Shown here: in pieces, positions 8,468 through 15,238 of the stretch
Position numbering within the stretch: position 1 is the first letter of the stretch
How the letters are laid out: every line of letters begins with the position of its first letter
NCBI GenBank assembly: GCA_964411065.1
Contig: CAYPJO010000017.1
Span: forward strand, 1 to 30,018
DNA length: 30,018 nt
Reading direction: 5' to 3'
Origin: DYHD01 sp964411065
GTDB taxonomy: Bacteria > Nitrospirota > Thermodesulfovibrionia > Thermodesulfovibrionales > Dissulfurispiraceae
Notes under the pieces: generated by a model
Told to the model about the DNA's origin: nothing
Seen by the model: the letters and a program-made list of their open reading frames with translations, nothing else
Database searches by the model: none
Made by a program: the position numbers and the translations under genes

Positions 8468-8686
8468 TTAACTCTTAAATATTCTCATCTTGAGTTTATC
8501 TTCAATTAAATTTGAGCCTTGATATTGCCAATTACTTTTAGAGTAAGAAAAGGAGGCACTCCAAAAAAGTATAAAGGTAAAAATTATTTTAGTGAACAGG
8601 ATCCCTATTACCCCCTTTTTAAAGATAAAATTTTTGGTACCAATATAGTATTCATACAAAAAGTATTTGTAAAAGGGGTGCCACAA
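8468..8686 (-). CDS. Doubtful small hydrophobic/secreted peptide
   Basis: A 72-codon open frame on the minus strand begins with TTG. Its middle reads like a signal peptide (TKIIFTFILFWSASFSYSKS), followed by a short polar tail of about 22 residues. No convincing ribosome-binding site supports the TTG; a CTG at 8599 preceded by GGGAT would start nearer the hydrophobic segment but is an unusual start. It fills the gap between cbiD and the lipM-like gene. It could be a truncated remnant of an exported protein or simply AT-rich chance. I do not recognise it. Confidence 0.18.
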   Translation of the reverse strand: MWHPFYKYFLYEYYIGTKNFIFKKGVIGILFTKIIFTFILFWSASFSYSKSNWQYQGSNLIEDKLKMRIFKS

Positions 8687-8705
8687 GAATGAAGAAAAAG
8701 CTATT

Positions 8706-9476
8706 TTATAATAGAAGATTTTTATATTTTGTTGTGGCGAGTTTTTCTGCTAAAGTAAGTTCCTCAGGGGAAGGAGTGGCTTTTATAAAAGTTATATCGA
8801 AAACCCTCTCAAAGGCTTTACATATACTTGTTTTAAGAGTTTCTAAGTTGAATTCAAATGTTAGATCCCTAATAGTAGGAGTTTCTATCATTGACACTTT
8901 ATGATCATTAAAAATATTTTTGAGCTTCTCATTATCAATAGTAAAGGGTATCGAACCCTGTTGTAAAAAAGCCTTTTTTGTCCTCTTTTGAGCTGATCCA
9001 ACTATCTTATATCCACGATATGTTATTTCACTATAAGATACTGAATTAAAGCAGAATGGCGTTTGTTGTCTTTCTATAGATCGCTTAGATTCACAAAATT
9101 CAACGTCTATACCTAATGACTTGAAAGCAGTTACAAGAGCTTTACTTATCTGATAATAAGTTTGGAAAAGTCCATGAGAGAAAACCCCTTCGTTAAATGC
9201 AGAGACGCTATAAGTTAACTCTTCTTGATGCAAGACACCTCTACCCCCTGTAGGTCTTCTGATGACGGGTATACCGATTTTTTTACAATATGGAAAATTA
9301 ATGGAGTTTGTTCTTTGGAAAAGCCCTATAGTTAGACTCGTTTTGTTCCAACCATAAAATCTAAGAGTGGGACTTGACTTTCTATCTTGTATAAAATGAA
9401 AAATGGCTTCATCAAGAGCCATATTGAAGCTTGGATTACAATTGCCAGAGTCAATAAGACGCCATCTTGATAGCAT
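8706..9476 (-). CDS. LipM-like octanoyltransferase / lipoate-protein ligase A family protein
   Basis: Member of the biotin/lipoate A/B protein ligase fold, 256 residues, attaching octanoyl or lipoyl groups to lipoyl domains such as GcvH or 2-oxoacid dehydrogenase E2. The binding loop RRPTGGRGVLHQEELTYS is at 73-90. GYKIVGSAQKR (156-165) holds K157, the family's conserved acyl-adenylate lysine, and LQQGSI follows. The RPTGGR form of the loop, and C142 in FCFNSVSYSEI, resemble LipM-type octanoyltransferases more than E. coli LplA, whose loop is RRxSGGG. LipM function is therefore favoured but not proven. It lies 23 bases downstream of the TatD/radical SAM gene, at the end of the proC-yggT-divIVA-hisS run. 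The start codon is taken as the ATG preceding LSRWRLIDSG. Confidence 0.85.
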   Translation of the reverse strand: MLSRWRLIDSGNCNPSFNMALDEAIFHFIQDRKSSPTLRFYGWNKTSLTIGLFQRTNSINFPYCKKIGIPVIRRPTGGRGVLHQEELTYSVSAFNEGVFSHGLFQTYYQISKALVTAFKSLGIDVEFCESKRSIERQQTPFCFNSVSYSEITYRGYKIVGSAQKRTKKAFLQQGSIPFTIDNEKLKNIFNDHKVSMIETPTIRDLTFEFNLETLKTSICKAFERVFDITFIKATPSPEELTLAEKLATTKYKNLLL

Positions 9477-9499
9477 TTTTAATGGTTCAATGAGAGAAG

Positions 9500-10855
9500 T
9501 TAACCCACAACATCAAGAGTTCTAACTTTGAATGATACATCCAGTTCTTCAGCTATCTTCCTGCATCTTTCTATATCAACACCTTCTACATCTACTATCG
9601 TTATTTGTACCTTTGGTATATATTTTTTTGCCTCCTTTACAAAGTTTATTATCTCTTTGTAAGCGTCCTTAAATATTGGCATGCAAAGGCGATTATATGT
9701 CTCTTCATCCTGGGCGTTGAGGCTGATTGAAATCGAATCAACGAGACCTTTCAGTTCTGGAAGAATATTTCTTTTGTTAATAAGATTGCCCTGTCCATTT
9801 GTGTTGATTCTGACAAAGCCTTTGTTTTCTTTAATCCAAAGGGCGACTTTTTTTACAACTTCTAATCTTAACAATGGTTCACCATATCCACAGAAAACAA
9901 TCTCTTTGTAGTCAGTAGGATTACCGATAGCTTTTATTAAATCTTTTTCGGTGGGTTCATTTTTTAATCTTAGATTATGTCCCTTTACATAGTCAGTATG
10001 AAATTTTACACAGAAACTACATTCATTAGTACAATTGTTTGTTATGTTCAGGTATAGGTTGTCTCTGATTTTATAAGCTATTACACCGTTAGAGAGTTCT
10101 CTTAACTTAAATAATCTTTTTGCATTAACAGAGGTAATTCTTATAATGTCTTCTTCTGAAATTCCTCTCAGTTTTGCTAAGAAGCGGGCAGTATGAATAA
10201 TATAGGCAGGTTCATTCCTTACCCCCCTGAAAGGTTCTGGGGTTAAATAGGGAGCATCAGTCTCTATCAAAAGATAATCATCAGGTATTAATTTTGCGAT
10301 AGATTGTAATTTTGTAGCATTCTTATATGTGATAGGTCCAGCTATTGAAATAAAAAATCCGAGCTCCATGACTTTTTTTGCCATATCTATATCGCCAGAG
10401 AAACAATGCATTACACCTTTATTTACACCGGATCTCTTAAGTATTTCTAATGTATCAGTTTTTGATTCCCTACTATGAATCACTACAGGATAATCGATCT
10501 CTTTTGCATAAGTTAATTGTTTTATAAAGGCTTCTTTCTGGATATGTTTCGGAGAATGGTTATAGTGGTAATCAAGACCTATCTCACCGATAGCCAAAAC
10601 CTTTTCTTTTCTTGATAGCCTCTTTATGAGTTCAAAGGTTTCCTCTGTGAAATCTTTTGCATCATGAGGATGAAATCCAACAGTTGCGTAGACAATATCA
10701 TACTTTTCTGAGAGCTCTATTGCTTTTTTATTACCTTCGAAATCTGAACCAATAGTTATGATAGCTTCCAAACCAACTTCTTTTGCCCTTTTGATAACCT
10801 CCTCTCTATCTTCATCAAAAGGTTTCATTTCTAAATGACAATGGGTATCAATCAT
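9500..10855 (-). CDS. TatD-family metal-dependent hydrolase fused to a radical SAM domain
   Basis: A 451-residue two-domain protein. Residues 1-255 are a TatD-type deoxyribonuclease/amidohydrolase barrel with all expected metal ligands: H5 and H7 in THCHLEM, E91 in IGEIGLDYHY, H127 in VIHSRES, H150 in MHCFSG and D200 in ETDAPYLTPEPFRG. Residues about 265-451 are a compact radical SAM domain with the cluster motif C275-x3-C279-x2-C282 (CTNECSFC), followed by FCGYGEPLLRL (GEP loop, about 321-331). The reading frame is uninterrupted across the junction. Separate TatD-associated radical SAM proteins are known as a family, and here the two are one chain. The substrate of the radical SAM part is unknown to me. 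It starts 9 bases after hisS and is probably in its operon. Confidence 0.92.
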   Translation of the reverse strand: MIDTHCHLEMKPFDEDREEVIKRAKEVGLEAIITIGSDFEGNKKAIELSEKYDIVYATVGFHPHDAKDFTEETFELIKRLSRKEKVLAIGEIGLDYHYNHSPKHIQKEAFIKQLTYAKEIDYPVVIHSRESKTDTLEILKRSGVNKGVMHCFSGDIDMAKKVMELGFFISIAGPITYKNATKLQSIAKLIPDDYLLIETDAPYLTPEPFRGVRNEPAYIIHTARFLAKLRGISEEDIIRITSVNAKRLFKLRELSNGVIAYKIRDNLYLNITNNCTNECSFCVKFHTDYVKGHNLRLKNEPTEKDLIKAIGNPTDYKEIVFCGYGEPLLRLEVVKKVALWIKENKGFVRINTNGQGNLINKRNILPELKGLVDSISISLNAQDEETYNRLCMPIFKDAYKEIINFVKEAKKYIPKVQITIVDVEGVDIERCRKIAEELDVSFKVRTLDVVG

Positions 10856-10864
10856 GGCTCCGAT

Positions 10865-12124
10865 CTAAACCTCTTTAAGTAGATTTAATATTGAATCGAT
10901 ATTTCTATACTCTATCTCACCTTGCTGTTTATTGATTAGATTTTTCCATTTCATTTTCCCCGATTCTAATTCATCTTCCCCTAAGATAAAGACAAATCTT
11001 GCTCTGAGTCTGTCAGCTTTCCTCATCTGGCTCCTTAATGATGAACCGCCATAGTGTATTTCAACCATAAAGCCCTTTTCTCTGAGAGATTCAGCTATCT
11101 TCAAACCTTCTATCTCACATTTTTTACCAAGGCTTGCTATATACAGATCAGGAATAGGGATAGGAGGTTCCTGTTTATTTTTTAATAATGTTATTAATCT
11201 TTCCATCCCTATGGCAAAACCTATAGCAGGAGTTGGAGGTCCCCCAAATTCTTCGACTAATTTGTCATACCTTCCACCTGCTGCTACCGCTTTTTGTGCT
11301 CCAAGATGGAAGCTTGTAGCTTCAAAAACGGTCTTAGTATAATAGTCGAGTCCTCTTACAAGATTAGGATTAATAGTATAAGGTATTTGAAGATAAACAA
11401 GTCTTTCTATTAGTTCTTCATGGTGCTTTTTGCAATCCTCACAAAGATAATTCATTAGTGAAGGAGCTTCTTGTCTTGCTTCTATACATCTGTCTACTTT
11501 ACAATCAAGAATTCTTAGTGGATTTAAGTTATAACGCCTTTGACAATCTGGGCAGAGGTTCTCCAAATTCTCTTTGAATGACCATAATAGAATCTCTTTA
11601 AAATCTGATCTACATTTTTGACAACCTATAGAATTTAACTCGAAGATTATGTCATTGAGCCTTATTTTTTTAAAGAAATTATAGAGCAATGATATTACTT
11701 CAGCATCTATTGTGGGATGGCTCTCCCCAAAAGCTTCTATTCCTATCTGATAAAATTGCCTGAATCTACCTTTTTGTGGTCTTTCATATCTAAACATTGG
11801 ACCAAAGTAAAAAAATTTTTGTGGTGAGGGAAGATTAAATAAGCTATGTTCTATATAACATCTCACTGCTGAGGCTGTCCCTTCTGGACGCAGAGTAATA
11901 CTTCTACCTCCTTTATCGGTAAAAGTGTACATCTCCTTTTCTACTATATCAGTAGTCTCTCCAATACTTCTTGTGAAGACTTCTGTATATTCAATAATAG
12001 GGGTTCTAATCTCCGAATAGCCATAAGCTTTAAATAACTCTTTTGCTGATGACTCCACTTCTTGCCATATGTATATATCAGGGGAAAATATATCGTGAAT
12101 GCCTTTGGGAGCTCTATATTCCAA
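10865..12124 (-). CDS. hisS: Histidine-tRNA ligase
   Basis: Class II aminoacyl-tRNA synthetase charging tRNA-His, 419 residues from the chosen start (E. coli HisS is 424). Motif 2 TLRPEGTASAVR is at about 77-88. The histidine-specific LVRGLDYYTKTVFE is near 255-268, AAGGRYDKL follows, and motif 3 AIGFAIGMERL is at about 300-310. Paired cysteines (GCQKC, LCPDC, LCEDC) in the insertion domain are usual in many bacterial HisRS. The frame extends to another TTG at 12160. The TTG at 12124 is preferred because AAGGAG lies 8 bases before it and the protein then begins right before EYRAPKGIHDIFSPD. This start overlaps the end of divIVA by 11 bases, giving translational coupling. Confidence 0.96.
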   Translation of the reverse strand: MEYRAPKGIHDIFSPDIYIWQEVESSAKELFKAYGYSEIRTPIIEYTEVFTRSIGETTDIVEKEMYTFTDKGGRSITLRPEGTASAVRCYIEHSLFNLPSPQKFFYFGPMFRYERPQKGRFRQFYQIGIEAFGESHPTIDAEVISLLYNFFKKIRLNDIIFELNSIGCQKCRSDFKEILLWSFKENLENLCPDCQRRYNLNPLRILDCKVDRCIEARQEAPSLMNYLCEDCKKHHEELIERLVYLQIPYTINPNLVRGLDYYTKTVFEATSFHLGAQKAVAAGGRYDKLVEEFGGPPTPAIGFAIGMERLITLLKNKQEPPIPIPDLYIASLGKKCEIEGLKIAESLREKGFMVEIHYGGSSLRSQMRKADRLRARFVFILGEDELESGKMKWKNLINKQQGEIEYRNIDSILNLLKEV

Positions 12125-12590
12125 ATTGTTCTTCTCCTTCTCTTTCTTTATCGAATTCAAGCATCTTAGCGTGGCTCTCTATTAATCTTTTAAGTTCTTC
12201 TCTAAAATGTCTTCTTATACCTTTAAGATCAATTATATCTTCGTGTATTTTGATAACTTTTTCCTGGGCACTTTGAATGATTCTTTCAGCTTCCTGTTCT
12301 GCTTCTCTTTTGATCAATTCAGCCTCTTTTATCGCGTTTGTTTTATATTGCTCAACCATTTGTTGTGTAACAATCAATGTTTCTCTGAGGGTCGCTTCTA
12401 TCTTACGGTATTCGTTAAGTTGTTCTTCTGCTCGACTTAATTGATCCTTTATGGTTGCATTTTCTCTGATAAGTTCCTCAAAATCTTCTCGTATTAACTC
12501 TAAAAATGAACTGACTTCCTCCATATCGAAGCCTCTGAACTTGATGCGAAACTGTTTGTTCTGTATATCATTAGGTGTTATACCTCTCAT
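12114..12590 (-). CDS. DivIVA-domain protein
   Basis: Cytoplasmic coiled-coil protein of the DivIVA/GpsB family, 158 residues. The N-terminal membrane- and curvature-sensing domain is recognisable in GITPNDIQNKQFRIKFRGFDMEEV split around residues 3-27 (xTPxDIxxxxFxxxxRGYDxxEV pattern, with F for Y). It is followed by a long heptad-rich coiled coil at about 35-155. In many bacteria the family marks poles or septa and organises growth or division. Its ATG overlaps the yggT stop (ATGA), and GGAGGG lies 8 bases upstream. The proC-yggT-divIVA order matches conserved clusters in which YggT and DivIVA are adjacent. The exact role in this LPS-bearing cell cannot be told from sequence. Confidence 0.9.
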   Translation of the reverse strand: MRGITPNDIQNKQFRIKFRGFDMEEVSSFLELIREDFEELIRENATIKDQLSRAEEQLNEYRKIEATLRETLIVTQQMVEQYKTNAIKEAELIKREAEQEAERIIQSAQEKVIKIHEDIIDLKGIRRHFREELKRLIESHAKMLEFDKEREGEEQFGI

Positions 12591-12901
12591 ATCATTGACC
12601 CTCCCTTAATTTTGTAACCAAGTTCGATAATAGATTTTATAATAAACTGCTGTATGAAAATTATAATCAGTACAACAATTAAAGGAGAAATATCGATTGG
12701 ACCTAATTTTGCTCCAATAACTCGCCTAATGGGTCTGAGAGCTGGTTCGGTGGCTCTATACAATAATCTTACAATTGGATTGTATGGATCTGGATTCACC
12801 CAACTGACCACAGCGGCTATTATTATAATCCACTTATAGATCATAAGTACAAAATCTATCACATTGGCAAATGCTAATAAAAAGTTACCTAAAATAAACA
12901 T
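12587..12901 (-). CDS. YggT family integral membrane protein
   Basis: A 104-residue membrane protein with two hydrophobic segments (about 5-35 and 71-95) joined by the family signature VVSWVNPDPYNPIVRLLYRATEPALRP broken here into SWVNPDPYNP and TEPALRPIRR, followed by GPIDISPLIV. YggT proteins are linked with division, osmotic tolerance and envelope assembly in several bacteria, but the biochemical function is not established. The ATG follows AAGGAGG, which itself overlaps the end of proC, and the intergenic gap is a single base. The 4-base overlap with divIVA implies coupled translation of the two. Confidence 0.92.
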   Translation of the reverse strand: MFILGNFLLAFANVIDFVLMIYKWIIIIAAVVSWVNPDPYNPIVRLLYRATEPALRPIRRVIGAKLGPIDISPLIVVLIIIFIQQFIIKSIIELGYKIKGGSMI

Positions 12902-12902
12902 T

Positions 12903-13697
12903 CTACCTCCTTCCCAATTCTTTGCTCCTATTAAAGGCAGACTGTAAAGCTTCTGTAACTATGCTCTGGAGATTCATATGTTGAAAAGTGAGTAGCCCCG
13001 CTGCTGTTGTGCCACCTGGAGAAGTTACCATTTCTCTGACCTTTCTCAATGGTATGCCATTTTCTAAAAGTCGTGAGGTTCCTATTAATGTTTGTATTGC
13101 AAGCTCTTGTGCATTATCATAGGCAAGACCTAATTTTTCGCCAGCGTTGATTAAACATTCTATGAAATAAGCAATAAAAGCTGGTCCACTGCCAGATAGG
13201 GCTGTGACTGCATCCATCTTTTCTTCAGGTAGGTGCATAATTTTACCGATGGACATAAATATCTCTCTAACAGGTGTAACTATCTCTATAGGCAAACAAG
13301 AGCACAGTGAAATAACGCTAACACCTTCTTGAACGAGCGCTGGGGTGTTAGGCATTACTCTGATTAATCGGGCAGTTTTGAGTTTTTCCTGTAAATAAGA
13401 GAGGGTTATTCCAGCTGCAATAGAGACTATAATTTTTGTGTCGCTTATGTTCTCTTTAATCTCTACCAGTACTTCTTCAATATTCTGTGGTTTAACTGCA
13501 AGAATTATAATATCAGCTTCTTTCACTAAATATTTATTATCAAAAAAAGTTTTCACATGGTAAGTCTCTTCTAAATATTTCCTTCTCTCATATCTTGGTT
13601 CTGAGACAAGAATATCTCTGCTTTTATATTTTGAATCCAGAAGCATCCCCTTGATTATTGCTTCCGCCATGTTGCCACCACCGATAAAACCAATCAT
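12903..13697 (-). CDS. proC: Pyrroline-5-carboxylate reductase
   Basis: Last enzyme of proline synthesis, reducing pyrroline-5-carboxylate with NAD(P)H. It has 264 residues, a normal length. The Rossmann motif GFIGGGNMAEAIIKG is at 3-17. The substrate-binding ALSGSGPAFIAYF is near 163-175 and MVTSPGGTTAAGL is near 227-239. AAGGAGG 6 bases before the ATG makes this one of the best translation starts in the window. It heads a run of closely spaced genes ending with the lipM-like gene, so the promoter should lie in 13698-13987, although I see no clear pair of boxes there. Confidence 0.97.
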   Translation of the reverse strand: MIGFIGGGNMAEAIIKGMLLDSKYKSRDILVSEPRYERRKYLEETYHVKTFFDNKYLVKEADIIILAVKPQNIEEVLVEIKENISDTKIIVSIAAGITLSYLQEKLKTARLIRVMPNTPALVQEGVSVISLCSCLPIEIVTPVREIFMSIGKIMHLPEEKMDAVTALSGSGPAFIAYFIECLINAGEKLGLAYDNAQELAIQTLIGTSRLLENGIPLRKVREMVTSPGGTTAAGLLTFQHMNLQSIVTEALQSAFNRSKELGRR

Positions 13698-13987
13698 TAG
13701 GAACCTCCTTATTAATAGATAAAGCTATCAAAAGTCTATAAAACTGCACATTTGTGTTTTTAAAATTTGCTGACTATGATATTTTAACTTATAAATCTCT
13801 ATGATAAATCCATAGGGCGAATCTGTCATCTCTAAGGTATTAATTGGTGGTATTCCTAAATTTATCTATTCTTTTAATTTTAATATGTCTTCTAACTTTC
13901 AATCTCCTAAAGAACTTTTATACGGCTTATTTTAGTTCCAATATTTTGGAGAATTTCTCCCAAAAATTGAAAGAAATCTTCTATTCA
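13698..13987. other. Intergenic region between proC and xseB
   Basis: No gene is supported in these 290 bases. An imperfect palindrome at 13944-13965 (TTTTGGAGAA / TTTCTCCCAAAA, one bulged base) lies 23 bases beyond the xseB stop and may form the end of the xseB transcript, although no T tract follows. The proC promoter should be here. Confidence 0.4.
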
Positions 13988-14206
13988 TCAGTTATTATTT
14001 TGGGTGGGTTCAATATTTTCCATAATTGATTGAACTTCATCTTCAACTTTTTTAAGTCTACTTAAACAAAATTTATATAGGTAGTCAGCTCTTTTAACCT
14101 TTTCAGTTAAAGTATCAACATCAATCTCGCCACTCTCCATTTCTTTGATGATCTTCTCTAATTCAGCTAATGCTTCAGCGTATGTAAGTTCTTTTTCTTC
14201 ATTCAT
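13988..14206 (-). CDS. xseB: Exodeoxyribonuclease VII small subunit
   Basis: Small helical subunit of exonuclease VII, which degrades single-stranded DNA in repair. It has 72 residues. LTYAEALAELEKIIKEMESG at about 7-26 is the diagnostic XseB helix, followed by the second helix with DYLYKFCLSRLKKVEDEV. The ATG at 14206 is preferred over the adjacent TTG at 14207-14209 because GGAG sits 8 bases before it. The large subunit xseA is not next to it, nor are the usual ispA/dxs neighbours. It looks like an isolated gene between truB and proC. Confidence 0.93.
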   Translation of the reverse strand: MNEEKELTYAEALAELEKIIKEMESGEIDVDTLTEKVKRADYLYKFCLSRLKKVEDEVQSIMENIEPTQNNN

Positions 14207-14353
14207 CAATTTTACTCCTTAAATAAGAAAATGGGATTATTCACAGTATTTTTTAGGTCTTTAATTTATATTCTATAAGAGGCTTATTCTCTTTCACAAA
14301 CTAAAAGGCAACTCTTTGGTACTTCTTATCTTCGACCGTTTTCATTATCTTTT

Positions 14354-15238
14354 TTAAGGCAAGTTAAATAGTCTCTCTGGTTTAAGCCAACCATTTATAA
14401 TCTTACCAACCCCTATGACTTCCCCTTCCTGATTCTTAACTTTAATAAATTCTAAATTCTCCTGCCGACTTTCTTTTTTATGTGGTCTATCGAGTTTGAT
14501 GGGATTACCATTTTTAAATCTTTTAGTAGAAAAAGATTCTTTAAGTACTATCTCTGGCATGTGCATTAAGGCTTGATCTATTGAGTAAAATGAATCTTTT
14601 TTATCTGGTAATTCTTCTAATTTAGAAGAATTTGAGATCGTAAAGTGCCCTATTCTGGTTCTTTTGAGTTCTGTTAGATGGGCACCTATGCCAAGTTTCT
14701 GCCCTATATCATGGCAAAGGGAACGAATAAAAGTCCCTTTTGAGCAAACAACCTTTATTGTAAGAAAGGGTTGTTGATACTCGACTAAATCTATAGAGTT
14801 TATAAACACTTTCCGCGGCTTTAAATCTATGCTCAAGCCTTTACGGGCATACTCGTAAAGAGGTTTGCCTTTAATCTTTATAGCGGAATAGATGGGTGGG
14901 ATCTGTTCAATGTAGCCGATAAATTCATTTATAGTCTCTTTTATCTCCATTAAGGAAATTCTAAAGTCTGTAAAAGTGCTTAGAATTTTTCCCTCGCTAT
15001 CATAAGTATCTGTAACTTCACCTAATTTCATTGTAGCTATGTATTCTTTATCGAGGCATAGGAGAAAATTGGAGATTTTTGTAGCCTCATTAAAGCATAT
15101 TAAAAGTATACCTGTTGCAAGAGGATCGAGAGTTCCAACATGGCCAACTTTTTTTACTTTGAACAGCTTTTTCAGGATTGTAACTGCTTTGTTTGAGGTT
15201 ATCCCTCTTTCTTTATTGAGATTTAAAACCAAATTCAT
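14354..15238 (-). CDS. truB: tRNA pseudouridine(55) synthase
   Basis: Makes pseudouridine 55 in the T-loop of tRNAs, 294 residues. The catalytic loop VGHVGTLDPLATGILL is at 31-46, with D38 as the nucleophile. KEYIATMKLGEVTDTYDSEG and the IPPIYSAIKIKGKPLYEYARKG region (split near 114-134) are typical. SKGTFIRSLCHDIGQKLG is the conserved motif around 165-180. A C-terminal PUA-like stretch ends the protein. The ATG overlaps the lptD stop (ATGA), so translation is coupled to lptD. The usual infB-rbfA-truB-rpsO neighbourhood is absent. Confidence 0.96.
   Translation of the reverse strand: MNLVLNLNKERGITSNKAVTILKKLFKVKKVGHVGTLDPLATGILLICFNEATKISNFLLCLDKEYIATMKLGEVTDTYDSEGKILSTFTDFRISLMEIKETINEFIGYIEQIPPIYSAIKIKGKPLYEYARKGLSIDLKPRKVFINSIDLVEYQQPFLTIKVVCSKGTFIRSLCHDIGQKLGIGAHLTELKRTRIGHFTISNSSKLEELPDKKDSFYSIDQALMHMPEIVLKESFSTKRFKNGNPIKLDRPHKKESRQENLEFIKVKNQEGEVIGVGKIINGWLKPERLFNLP

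Noticed and set aside
8545..8570. Short GGAG/CTCC stem with T-rich flank as terminator of the lipM-like gene
   Set aside because: Only four base pairs with a 3-base loop, about 140 bases after the stop; too weak to call.
8634..8643. 10-bp palindrome TTGGTACCAA between cbiD and the lipM-like gene
   Set aside because: Short, single copy, between two gene ends, with no promoter near it to regulate.
8689..8904. Plus-strand frame starting MKKKLF, 71 codons
   Set aside because: It lies almost wholly antisense to the lipM-like gene, whose conserved motifs are clear, and has no ribosome-binding site of its own.
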